Source: Reyranella sp.
GTDB taxonomy: Bacteria > Pseudomonadota > Alphaproteobacteria > Reyranellales > Reyranellaceae
DNA: 64,000 nucleotides
Direction of reading: 5' to 3'
Assembly: GCF_030651995.1 (NCBI RefSeq)
Contig: NZ_JAUSBN010000067.1
Location: 62,001-126,000, forward strand
This document shows, one piece after another, positions 45,062 through 53,663 of the stretch. Under the pieces are notes generated by a model, which ran no database searches, had not been told where the DNA came from, and worked only from the letters and a program-made list of their open reading frames with translations. The translations under genes were made by a program, and so were the position numbers. How positions within the stretch are numbered: the first letter of the stretch is position 1; every line of letters begins with the position of its first letter.

Positions 45062-46471
45062 GTGACTCTCGATGACGATGTAGCGGCGTTGGTTGGAACC
45101 GCGGCCGCGGTGGCCCACGTCGCCATTGCGGTGGCCGTCACGGTCCATGTTCTGTTGTACAAGCGCAGCGTCGGCGCCGCGGTTTCATGGATCGGCATCG
45201 CCTGGCTGTCGCCCTTCCTCGGGGGGCTGCTCTACGCAATCATGGGGATCAACCGCGTCAAGCGGCGTGCCCAAAGGCTCAGACGACAACATCTGCCGCT
45301 CGCCGGGGCCGGCTCCACGGCAGCCGTGACGCGGGATTCGCTGACGCCGCTGGAATACGCGGTCGGGCGGTTGACGGGCCTGCCGTCGAAGCCGGGCAAC
45401 CTCGTCGAGATGCTGCACAGCGGGGACGAGGCCTACCCGCGCATGCTCGAGGAGATCGCCGGGGCGAAGACGACCGTGGGACTGTGCAGTTACATCTTCC
45501 GCGACGATTCGGCAGGCGAGAAATTCCATGGGGCCCTGATCCAGGCCCAGCAGCGTGGTGTGAAGGTACGCGTCCTGATCGACGGCGTCGGCGGCGGCTA
45601 CTTCTGGTCGGGGACCTACAACCGGCTGCTCAAGGCCGGCGTCCCAGTCGCGCGTTTCCTGCACTCGTATTTCCCCTGGCGCACGCCGCTCGTGAACCTG
45701 CGCAATCACCGCAAGCTGCTGGTCATAGACGGTCGTGTGGCCTTCACCGGCGGGCTCAACATCGGAGCGGAAAACGTCATTGCCGGGAATCCGGCCCATC
45801 CCGTCCGCGACACGCATTTCCGCATCGAAGGCCCGGTCGTCGAGCAGCTCACCGATGCCTTTGCCGACGATTGGCAGTTCACGACGGGCGAGCAACTCGG
45901 CGACGACTGGTTTCCGCGGCTCGAGCCGGTCGGGACGGTGATGGCGCGCGTCGTGCCCTCCGGCCCCGACGAGGACATGGAGCAGATCGAGTTCGTGACG
46001 CTGCATGCCATTTCCTGCGCGCGCGAATCGATCCGCGTCGTGACGCCCTATTTCCTGCCGGGCGAGCCGCTCACCATGGCGCTGGGCCTGGCCGCGATGC
46101 GCGGCATCACGGTCGACATCCTGCTGCCGGAGAATTCCAATCACGCGATCCTCGACTGGGCGCGGCGCGTGCCGCTGCGGCCGCTGATCGAGGCGGGGTG
46201 CCGCGTCTGGATGATGCCGGCGCCGTTCGATCATTCCAAGCTCATGACGATCGACGATTCCTGGTCATTCATCGGCAGCGCCAACTGGGACACGCGCAGC
46301 TTCCGCCTGAACTTCGAGCTGAACGTCGAGCTGCACGACGCAGACTTCGCGCGACAGATCGTCGGATCGAAGAAACCGCAGCGCTGCCTGACCCTTGCCG
46401 AGATCGATGGCGACCCCCTGCCGATTAGACTGCGCAACAGCGCGGCACGGCTGCTGCAACCCTACCTGTAG
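45062..46471 (+). CDS. Phospholipase D-family cardiolipin synthase-like protein
   Basis: A membrane-bound PLD-superfamily enzyme that probably makes cardiolipin from phosphatidylglycerol. The 469-aa product has two N-terminal transmembrane helices (about residues 10-30 and 38-60) and two HKD motifs, at His216 (NHRKLLVIDGRVAFTGGLNIG) and His391 (DHSKLMTIDDSWSFIGSANWD). The GTG start at 45062 puts the two helices at the very N-terminus, as in ClsA. Its 3' end overlaps the convergent EEP-family gene by 10 bases. Confidence 0.88.
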   Translation: MTLDDDVAALVGTAAAVAHVAIAVAVTVHVLLYKRSVGAAVSWIGIAWLSPFLGGLLYAIMGINRVKRRAQRLRRQHLPLAGAGSTAAVTRDSLTPLEYAVGRLTGLPSKPGNLVEMLHSGDEAYPRMLEEIAGAKTTVGLCSYIFRDDSAGEKFHGALIQAQQRGVKVRVLIDGVGGGYFWSGTYNRLLKAGVPVARFLHSYFPWRTPLVNLRNHRKLLVIDGRVAFTGGLNIGAENVIAGNPAHPVRDTHFRIEGPVVEQLTDAFADDWQFTTGEQLGDDWFPRLEPVGTVMARVVPSGPDEDMEQIEFVTLHAISCARESIRVVTPYFLPGEPLTMALGLAAMRGITVDILLPENSNHAILDWARRVPLRPLIEAGCRVWMMPAPFDHSKLMTIDDSWSFIGSANWDTRSFRLNFELNVELHDADFARQIVGSKKPQRCLTLAEIDGDPLPIRLRNSAARLLQPYL

Positions 46472-47133
46472 AAGCCTCGTGGCCGGGCCCTGGGCATCGG
46501 CAGGGGCCCCTCAGCAGCCTGGGGGGTGTCGGCGACACGCAATTCGAGCCTGATCGGCCGGTGGTCGGAGGGGCCGAAATCAAGCGCATCGGCCATGCTG
46601 CAGACGAGCCTGTGGGCGAGGCAGCGGTCGAGGCGGACCGGCATGACGTTGGCGGAGAGGTGAGTGGGCTCGCGCGGGCCGACATCGGCGAAGCCGGGCA
46701 GGAAGACCGGGCCGACGGCATTGTAGTCGCCGATGATGGCCGATGGTTTGCCCTGCAATGCCGCCGCGATGCGGGTGAGCTGGCGGCGGTTGAGCAGCTG
46801 GCCGTGCGAGAGGTGAACGTTGGCGAAGGTGATCTCGCCCATCTGGATGATCTGCGCGCGCCGCCGCGGCAGCCTTCCCGGAAGCCGCGACGCCGGCAGC
46901 GACAGGGCCACCGGGCGGGGAAAATGGGTCGGACTCCAGACCGCCAGCCCGTGGATCCGGCCCAACCACGACAGCCGGTAGAAGTGGCCGCCGACGAGGC
47001 CCGGCAGCGCCTCCATGTGCTGCGTCGCCTCCTGCATGAGAAGAACATCGGGCTTCTGGATGTCGATCAGTTTCGCCACGTCTTCGACGGCCGCGCCGGT
47101 GAGGCGCAGCAGGTTCCAGCTCACGACCTTCAC
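46462..47133 (-). CDS. Endonuclease/exonuclease/phosphatase (EEP) family protein
   Basis: A 223-aa metal-dependent phosphoesterase of the EEP superfamily. It starts with the classical strand VVSWNLLRL. The metal-binding Glu is in PDVLLMQEA (near residue 34), the Asp-Asn pair in IIGDYNAV, and the catalytic Asp-His in PSDHRPI near the end. The substrate may be DNA, lipid or a phosphoinositide-like molecule. The GTG start overlaps the stop of the antiporter gene (GTGA), so the two are translated together, an odd partnership worth noting. Confidence 0.85.
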   Translation of the reverse strand: MKVVSWNLLRLTGAAVEDVAKLIDIQKPDVLLMQEATQHMEALPGLVGGHFYRLSWLGRIHGLAVWSPTHFPRPVALSLPASRLPGRLPRRRAQIIQMGEITFANVHLSHGQLLNRRQLTRIAAALQGKPSAIIGDYNAVGPVFLPGFADVGPREPTHLSANVMPVRLDRCLAHRLVCSMADALDFGPSDHRPIRLELRVADTPQAAEGPLPMPRARPRGFYR

Positions 47134-48932
47134 GGCTTGACCACCTTCTCGCGCCTGGCGCGGCGGATCCGCTCGGTCATCGACGCCGTGCCGCCCGCGG
47201 CGGCCTGCAGTTCGGCCCTCACCGACTCGCGCCGCTCGTGGATCGAGGCAATGACCTGGCCCATCGGTACCCCGAGGCCCACCAGGGCCGACTCGGCCAG
47301 CTGAAGGCTCGCCTCGATCGTCTCCGGCACGGCATCGGTGACGGCCAGCGTGTAAAGATGGCGGGCGTGCTCGGCATCGTGGGCGCGGGCGACGACCATC
47401 ACGTCCGGCCGTCGGGCTCGCACGGCGCGTACCACATCGTCGACCGCCGCCGTATCGAGTGTGACGATCACGCCCGTCGCTTCGTCGATGCCGCAACGCT
47501 GCAGGAACAGCGCGTTGGAGGCGTCGCCGAAATAGACGGGCCGGCCGAGCTTCCGCCAGCGTTCGACACGGACCGCGTCGCGGTCGGCCGCGATGTATGA
47601 AATCCCGTGCTTCTCGAGCTGTTCGCAGACGAGCTGGCCCACCCGCCCGTGGCCGACCACGATCACGCGCTTGACGTGATCTGAGGGCGGCAGCTGCGTC
47701 GCCGGAGCATCGCCGGTCACCTGCTGGGCCACGCGCCGGGCGGCGCGGCGCGCGAACAGCGACACGAAGGGGAGGGTCGCCATGGTGAGCGACACCACGG
47801 CCAGGACGCCCGCAGCGATCCTGGGGTCGACCAGGCCGAACTGCGTGGCAAGTCCGATGCCGATGAAGGCGAATTCGCCGCCGGGCGCCAGAAGCAGGCT
47901 CGTCTCGACGCTGGCGGCCCACGGCACGCCGAACAGGCGGCACAGCGGGACGAGCAGGATCGTCTTCAGCACCATCATCGCCACGAACCCGCCGACCACG
48001 ATGAAGGGTTCGCGCCAGATGAAACTCAGGTCGATGTGCATGCCGACCGAGAAGAAGAAGACGCCCAGCAAAAGCCCTCGGAAGGGATCGATCATCGCCT
48101 CGACGGCGCGCCGGTATTCGGTCTCGGCCAGAAGCAGTCCTGCGATGAAGGCCCCGAGCGCCATCGAGAGGCCGGCGTAGGCCGCGATCACGCCCGATCC
48201 GACCGCGATCAGCAGGGTCGCCGCCATGAAGAATTCCGGATTGTCGGTGCTGGCGGCCAGCCGGAACAGCGGCTTCAGAATCACCCTGCCGACCAGCGCG
48301 ATCACCGCGACCGCCACGAGCGCCTCGACCAGTGCGACGATGACGCCCTGAAGGATCGAGCCTTCGGAGTGGCCACCGAGAGCGCTGATCAGGAACAGGA
48401 GCGGCACCACGGCCAGATCCTGCGCCAGCAGGATTGCGAAGCTGGTACGGCCGGTGGTCGACATCATGCGGCGCTGGCCGGACAGCAGCTCCATGACGAT
48501 CGCAGTCGACGACAGAGCCAGGCAGGTGCCGATGATGAGTGCGGCAGCGGCGGGCTGGCCGAACCAGAAAGCCGCCAGGCTGATGGCCAGGGCCGAGAGC
48601 ACGACCTGCAGGCCGCCCAGTCCGAAGACCAGCCGGCGCATGGTGATCAGGCGGCGCATCGAGAGCTCGAGGCCGATGAAGAAGAGCAGGAAGACGATGC
48701 CGAGATCGGCGATGAAGGCGATCTGTCTCTCGCCCGTGACCGTCAGCCAGTCGATGGCGCGGGAATAGTCGGCCAGCCGACCGAGTCCGTGCGGCCCCAG
48801 CGCGGCGCCGACCACCAGGAAACCGAGGACCGGGCTGATCCTGAGGCGTTGCACGACGGGAGCCACGACGGCCGCCGTTCCCAGGACGATGAGGGCATCC
48901 TTGAACGCATAGATGTCGCTGGGTCCTGCCAT
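47130..48932 (-). CDS. CPA2-family monovalent cation:proton antiporter (KefB-like)
   Basis: A 600-aa inner-membrane potassium or sodium/proton antiporter. The N-terminal ~390 residues contain about 12-13 helices with LRISPVLGFLVVGAALGPHGLG at residues 24-45 and the acidic transport-core region. The C-terminal half is a TrkA-N (RCK) domain with nucleotide motif VIVVGHGRVGQLVCEQLEKHG near residue 420 and D-R on the next strand, followed by a helical tail. The start is the ATG at 48932; the longer frame upstream overlaps the divergent epimerase promoter. It could act as a glutathione-gated or NAD(H)-gated efflux system. Confidence 0.9.
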   Translation of the reverse strand: MAGPSDIYAFKDALIVLGTAAVVAPVVQRLRISPVLGFLVVGAALGPHGLGRLADYSRAIDWLTVTGERQIAFIADLGIVFLLFFIGLELSMRRLITMRRLVFGLGGLQVVLSALAISLAAFWFGQPAAAALIIGTCLALSSTAIVMELLSGQRRMMSTTGRTSFAILLAQDLAVVPLLFLISALGGHSEGSILQGVIVALVEALVAVAVIALVGRVILKPLFRLAASTDNPEFFMAATLLIAVGSGVIAAYAGLSMALGAFIAGLLLAETEYRRAVEAMIDPFRGLLLGVFFFSVGMHIDLSFIWREPFIVVGGFVAMMVLKTILLVPLCRLFGVPWAASVETSLLLAPGGEFAFIGIGLATQFGLVDPRIAAGVLAVVSLTMATLPFVSLFARRAARRVAQQVTGDAPATQLPPSDHVKRVIVVGHGRVGQLVCEQLEKHGISYIAADRDAVRVERWRKLGRPVYFGDASNALFLQRCGIDEATGVIVTLDTAAVDDVVRAVRARRPDVMVVARAHDAEHARHLYTLAVTDAVPETIEASLQLAESALVGLGVPMGQVIASIHERRESVRAELQAAAGGTASMTERIRRARREKVVKP

Positions 48933-49008
48933 GTCGCGCAAACATAGACTGCAGACGGCGTTCTGTGCACACTTTCGTCCGCATACAACGAATTCGGGCG
49001 GGAACGAC

Positions 49009-50013
49009 ATGAAGGTGGTCATCACCGGCGGCGCGGGCTTCCTGGGCAAGAAGCTCGCACGGCGCCTACTGCGGCAGGGCGAGATCGCGGCGGCTTCCGG
49101 CCAGCCGCAGAAAATCAGCGAGCTGCTGCTGTTCGATGTCGCGAAAGCCGAGGGTCCGGGCCTGGACGATCCGCGAATCAGGACCGTGGCGGGCGACATC
49201 TCGAATTTCGCGACCGTGCAGTCGATCGTCCAGGGCGCGTCGACCGTGTTCCATTTCGCCGCAGTGGTCAGTGCGGGCGCCGAGGCCGACTTCGACCTGG
49301 GCTACCGGGTCAATCTCGACGGCACGCGGAACGTTCTCGAAGCCTGTCGGGCGCTCGGCACCAATCCGCGCGTCGTGTTCACCAGCTCGCTGGCGGCCTT
49401 CGGCGGCGATCTCCCTCCGGCAGTGACCGACGACACGCCCCTGACGCCCCAGACCTCCTACGGCGCCCAGAAGTCGATCGGCGAGTTCCTGGTCCGTGAC
49501 TATACGCGCAAGGGGTTCCTGCGCGGCACCGCGGTCAGGTTGCCGACGATCTGCGTGCGCACCGGCCTGCCCAACAAGGCGGCCTCGACCTGGGCGAGCT
49601 CGGTTCTGCGCGAGCCGCTGACGGGTGTCGACGTCGTCTGCCCCGTGACACCTGAGACGGTCATGGTGGTCCTCAGCCCGCGCAAGACGGTGGACGCGTT
49701 CATGCGCCTGCACGATCTGCCCCCGGATGCCTTCGGTCCGGGCCGCACGCTCCTGCTGAACGGGATCAATGTGACGGCCCGGGAGCTGGAACAGGCGGTC
49801 GGCCGCCACGCCGGCAACCGCAAGGTCGGCAAGGTCGTGTGGCAGCACGATCCGGCGATCCAGAAGATCTGCGACGGCTGGCCCCAGGGCATCGATTCGG
49901 CGCGCGCCCGACGCCTCGGCTTCGAAACCGACGAGGATCTCGACGAGGTCGTGCGGCATTTCATAGCCGACGATCTCGATGATCAGATGAAGATCGCGAA
50001 ACCTGCGGCCTGA
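49009..50013 (+). CDS. denD: NAD-dependent epimerase/dehydratase, D-erythronate dehydrogenase-like
   Basis: An extended SDR of 334 aa that most resembles DenD, which oxidises D-erythronate to 2-oxo-tetronate in acid-sugar catabolism. It has the cofactor motif TGGAGFLGKKLARRL (residues 6-20), D-V after the second strand, and the catalytic Ser-Ser plus YGAQK (Tyr about 147, Lys about 151). The ATG at 49009 has GGGCGGGA upstream. The usual partners (otnK, otnC, otnI) are not in the window, so the assignment to erythronate is by family resemblance only. Confidence 0.78.
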   Translation: MKVVITGGAGFLGKKLARRLLRQGEIAAASGQPQKISELLLFDVAKAEGPGLDDPRIRTVAGDISNFATVQSIVQGASTVFHFAAVVSAGAEADFDLGYRVNLDGTRNVLEACRALGTNPRVVFTSSLAAFGGDLPPAVTDDTPLTPQTSYGAQKSIGEFLVRDYTRKGFLRGTAVRLPTICVRTGLPNKAASTWASSVLREPLTGVDVVCPVTPETVMVVLSPRKTVDAFMRLHDLPPDAFGPGRTLLLNGINVTARELEQAVGRHAGNRKVGKVVWQHDPAIQKICDGWPQGIDSARARRLGFETDEDLDEVVRHFIADDLDDQMKIAKPAA

Positions 50014-50040
50014 CAGGGCCGCAGGAAGCCTGCAGCGGCC

Positions 50041-50850
50041 TTAGCGGCCGCGCAGCATCCGCCAGCCGTTCTGGAGGTGTCGCATCGGCCCCCAGACATG
50101 CCGCGTCCGCATCATGTGCCAGCGCTGCGGCTCGTTGTCGGGGCCCGCGACGGCGCCGGCATCCTCGACGAAGTCGGTAATGCCGACGGCATCGGTGTCC
50201 CACGGCCCGGTCGTCTTGAAGATCGTCGTCTTCGCCCCGTAGCCCTGCAGCGCCCGCGACATGCCGGACGCCATGAAGTCCATGTAGCGCGGCAGGCTCT
50301 CGGGCCGGCAGAGGTAGCCCTTGTTGAAGCCGACGGCGAGAAGGCGGAAATGGAACGGGTTCTTCTCGAGATAGCGGATGACCTCGGTCGTATTGGCCGG
50401 ATAACGCGGCGAGAAGAAGTCGTCGACCACGACGATGCCCTCGGTGTTGACGATCCGGTTGGCGAACTCCAGCTCCCGATAGACGGCCGTGCCGGTATGC
50501 TCGCCATCGATGTGGAACCAGCGAACCGACTGGTGCATCGCCTGCAGGTCGAGCTTGGCCGGCAGGTCGGCCGACGGGCCTGACAGCGGCACGATGTTCG
50601 TGGGCTTCGCGCCGACCGATTCGATCGAGCGGTGGACGGCGGCTTCATCCAGCCGGAGGTCGCACAGATAGAGCTTCTCGTTGCCCTTCCGGTAGGACGC
50701 CAGGACCGACGCGGACCGGCCCCGCCAGACGCCGATCTCGAACAGGTCGCCGGAAGTCCGGGCCTGCTGGTCGAGCAGGGCACGCCAGACGCAATAGGAC
50801 TGGAACATGAACCAGCCCGGAATTGCGTCGATTTTCTCCCAACTGAGCAT
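50041..50850 (-). CDS. Class I SAM-dependent methyltransferase-like protein (TylF/Methyltransf_24-like)
   Basis: A 269-aa Rossmann-fold protein. The SAM-binding motif I is GDLFEIGVWRGRSASVLASYRKG (near residues 33-55), followed by LYLCDLRLDEA, WFHIDGEHTGTAVYRELEFA (Asp-His-type metal region) and VVVDDFFSP. This order matches O-methyltransferases of the macrocin/cephalosporin hydroxylase-like group, many of which act in surface polysaccharide modification. The ATG at 50850 starts just before the conserved fold. It is divergent from the tandem membrane-protein genes (starts 105 bp apart), which may point to a common surface-related role. Confidence 0.75.
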   Translation of the reverse strand: MLSWEKIDAIPGWFMFQSYCVWRALLDQQARTSGDLFEIGVWRGRSASVLASYRKGNEKLYLCDLRLDEAAVHRSIESVGAKPTNIVPLSGPSADLPAKLDLQAMHQSVRWFHIDGEHTGTAVYRELEFANRIVNTEGIVVVDDFFSPRYPANTTEVIRYLEKNPFHFRLLAVGFNKGYLCRPESLPRYMDFMASGMSRALQGYGAKTTIFKTTGPWDTDAVGITDFVEDAGAVAGPDNEPQRWHMMRTRHVWGPMRHLQNGWRMLRGR

Positions 50851-50955
50851 CCGCCACCCTTGTTTGCCGCGTCTTGCTAACAGCGCCCCATCGACGCTGC
50901 AAGCCGTGAAGGCTTGCACCTCCGGCACGGGTCCTGTAGGCCCGCTCGCGGGGAA

Positions 50956-52305
50956 ATGCCAACAACTGCAGTCGCATACAGGGCCACGGTCGGCCTGCTC
51001 TGGATCCTGGCGCTCTGGTACAGCTGGGAGTGCCGGGGGCTTTTCGTCGATGGATCTGCATTCCTCGTGCAGGTCGCCCGGCGGGAGTTTTTCTTCGACT
51101 TCTACGACCCGCGCCTCTACGCGATGATCCTCGGCCAGGCGCCGATCCTTACGGCGGTGTTCCTCGGCGTCACCGATCTCCATTTGATGGCGCAGCTACT
51201 GTCGCTGGGCCTCTTCGCCCTCCCGACCGCGCTCTATCATCTCGCGCTGATGCGGGTGAAGGACGATCCCGTCCTGCTGGCCGCGGTCCTCGCGGCGATC
51301 GGCGTCGTCTTCATGACGACGTCCTTCTTCATCGTCGGCGAATACAACACCGCCTATGCCATCGGCATCGTGGTGGCCGTACGGCTGGTGACGGCGAAGG
51401 AACTGAGCGTGGCCGACGGTGCCTTCCTGGTTGCGGTCGGCCTGCTGGCGGTCCGGACCTACGAGGTGATGATCTACCTGGGACCCCTGCTGGCCGTGAT
51501 GATCGCCTGGACGGTCTACCGGATCCGGCCGCGACCCGTTGGCGCCACGCTTCTTTACCTGGTCGCGATCCTGCCCTTCCTGGGCGGCATGTGGGTGGCG
51601 GCGGATTCGGTGATCCACCCCTTTTCGGAAGACCATCTCAGCCGGACGGCCGCGACGGTGCTCGATGCCTGGCAGAACGTTCAATTCGACCTGGCGATGG
51701 GCGCGGCTCTGGTCATCTCCGGGTGGGCGCTGCTGCGTCCGCAGGATCTCGCCGGGCGCAGGCCGTACATCTTCGCCGGCATTTTCCTGATCCTGCTGGC
51801 GCTGTCACCGTTGCTGGTGCTGACCGACTCGCTGGTGCGGCCGCATGCCAAGTCGCAGTACACCGCCCGCAGCCTCGCAGGCCTCGTCATCGCCACCATC
51901 GTCGTGCTGATGTGGCTCTACACGTCGCCGCTCGGCTCCCGGTTCGCCTCGTTCGTCGCCTTGCGCCGAACCGAGATATCGAGCCGGATTCTCGCATTCG
52001 CCTGCCTGGTCGTGCTCGCGGTACTGCCGTCCAACGTCTATCTCACGCTCGAATGGCGCACCTATCTCGATACGGTGCGAACGATCGTGCGCAGCAACAG
52101 CGGCGTGATCGCCTTCGAATCCACGCCCCTCTCGCGGCGTCCTCTCGAGACGCTGGTCGAGTCGTGGATTCTGCCCAGCCAGAGCCTGGCTTTGCGCGGC
52201 AAACTCGGTGACGGCATCATCGCGCCGCCGCGCGACTTCAACAACTGGCAACCATTCCCGCCAGCCGAACCGTATCCGCTGGGGAACTACATGTGGCGCG
52301 ACTGA
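50956..52305 (+). CDS. Polytopic membrane protein of unknown function, paralogue 1
   Basis: A 449-aa integral membrane protein with about ten or eleven hydrophobic helices and a soluble C-terminal tail of about 75 residues. Conserved blocks shared with the next gene product are CRGLFVDGSAFLV (about 27-39), the RVKDDPVLLAAVLAAIG block, SFFIVGEYNTAYA and LRTYEVMIYLGPLLA-type segments. The acidic residues in loop 1 (DG, FYD) recall GT-C glycosyltransferase-type membrane enzymes, but I cannot assign a family. The ATG at 50956 is preceded by GGGGAA. It overlaps the paralogous gene by 13 bases if that one starts at its GTG. Confidence 0.75.
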   Translation: MPTTAVAYRATVGLLWILALWYSWECRGLFVDGSAFLVQVARREFFFDFYDPRLYAMILGQAPILTAVFLGVTDLHLMAQLLSLGLFALPTALYHLALMRVKDDPVLLAAVLAAIGVVFMTTSFFIVGEYNTAYAIGIVVAVRLVTAKELSVADGAFLVAVGLLAVRTYEVMIYLGPLLAVMIAWTVYRIRPRPVGATLLYLVAILPFLGGMWVAADSVIHPFSEDHLSRTAATVLDAWQNVQFDLAMGAALVISGWALLRPQDLAGRRPYIFAGIFLILLALSPLLVLTDSLVRPHAKSQYTARSLAGLVIATIVVLMWLYTSPLGSRFASFVALRRTEISSRILAFACLVVLAVLPSNVYLTLEWRTYLDTVRTIVRSNSGVIAFESTPLSRRPLETLVESWILPSQSLALRGKLGDGIIAPPRDFNNWQPFPPAEPYPLGNYMWRD

Positions 52306-53663
52306 CCGTGCCCACGATGTCGCCGGTCGCCGTTGCCCGGACTGTCGCGGTGCTCCTCTGGGCGCTCGCGTTGCACAATACGTTGACCTGTCGTGGCCTG
52401 TTCTGGGACGGCTCCTCGTTCCTGGTGAATCTGCTCGACCACGGCCGTTTCCACGATTTCTACGCCGCCCGCGCCCACGTCGATTGGGTGACGCAGGCGC
52501 CGGTGCTGCTGCTGGCCGAATGGGGCGTCCGCGACACGAGGATGCTGGCCATGGTCTATTCGGCAGCCTTGTTCGCGCTGCCGACCGCCTTCTATCACTT
52601 CGCCCTTGTCCGTGTGCGCCGCGATCCCGTGCTGCTGGCCGCGGTGCTGGCGATCGTTGCCGCGGTCTACCTGCCGACCTCGTTCTTCATCGTCGGCGAA
52701 TACAACGTGGCCTTTGCCTGCATCACCGCCGCCATGGCGGTAGCGCTCACGACCGACGGTACCGGTCGCAGGGACGCCGCACTTCTGCTGGCCTTCGGTC
52801 TGCTCTGCCTGCGCTCCTACGAGGCCACGATCTATCTCGGACCGCTGCTGGCGGCCGCGATCCTGTGGGCGACCCGGCGCAGCGGCGGCGATCCGGCGAC
52901 GAAACTCCTGTGCTACCTGGCGGCGCTGTCCTTCGTCGGCGCGGCGCTGGTATCGGCCGTGACGATCTTCGACTATTGGGACCATCCGCACTTCATGAAG
53001 GTGCGCTCCACCAGTGTCGATTTCTGGCGGAACATACAGTTCGCCATCCCTCTCGCGGGCTTTCTCATCTGCGCCATCGCGGGCTTTCGACGGCCGGCCT
53101 GGCTGGAGGGCAGGGGACCGCTGGTGGTGATGGGCGTCATTGCCGTGCTGCTTGCCTTGTCGCCCTGGTGGCGGCTCGTGCACGGGCCGTCGATCCTGTA
53201 TCCGCCGTCGCACTACGTCGCCCGTCAGGCTGCCGGCATGCTGCTGGCGGCCCTCCTCGTCGGCATGTGGCTGCAGGTGGCGCGCCGCGATCCGCCGCGC
53301 ATCTTTGCCGTCGTGCGCCAGCCTGCAGTGGCGCGGCGGATGGTGCTGCTGCTGGGAGCGCTGACGGTCGCGGGGGCGGTTCCCGACATCGTGCTCACGC
53401 GCCTGTGGAGCGGCTATGTCGAGCGCCTGCGCGTCGTCGTCGACGGCAGCAAAGGCATGGTGCGGGCCGAGACGCTGCCGCTGCATGACTGGCCGAACAA
53501 GCTCTTCTTCCAGGACTGGTCCTATCCGGCATTGAGCGCGGTCGTCAGCCGCTCGCCCGGCCAGTCCTATGTCGTGTCCGACCAGGACTATCTCAGCAAT
53601 CCGCCCTTCGAACCGGCCTGCGGCCTCTTGCCGAAGCTCAAGGGCTACGGCTGGCGCGGCTAG
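52293..53663 (+). CDS. Polytopic membrane protein of unknown function, paralogue 2
   Basis: A 456-aa membrane protein homologous to the preceding one: CRGLFWDGSSFLV, VRRDPVLLAAVLAIV, SFFIVGEYNVAFA and LRSYEATIYLGPLLA occur in the same order and spacing. It has about ten helices and a C-terminal soluble segment with several Trp and Pro residues. The start is either the GTG at 52293 inside the previous gene or the ATG at 52317. The tandem copies probably form a heteromer or act on related substrates. Function is unknown. Confidence 0.75.
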   Translation: MARLTVPTMSPVAVARTVAVLLWALALHNTLTCRGLFWDGSSFLVNLLDHGRFHDFYAARAHVDWVTQAPVLLLAEWGVRDTRMLAMVYSAALFALPTAFYHFALVRVRRDPVLLAAVLAIVAAVYLPTSFFIVGEYNVAFACITAAMAVALTTDGTGRRDAALLLAFGLLCLRSYEATIYLGPLLAAAILWATRRSGGDPATKLLCYLAALSFVGAALVSAVTIFDYWDHPHFMKVRSTSVDFWRNIQFAIPLAGFLICAIAGFRRPAWLEGRGPLVVMGVIAVLLALSPWWRLVHGPSILYPPSHYVARQAAGMLLAALLVGMWLQVARRDPPRIFAVVRQPAVARRMVLLLGALTVAGAVPDIVLTRLWSGYVERLRVVVDGSKGMVRAETLPLHDWPNKLFFQDWSYPALSAVVSRSPGQSYVVSDQDYLSNPPFEPACGLLPKLKGYGWRG

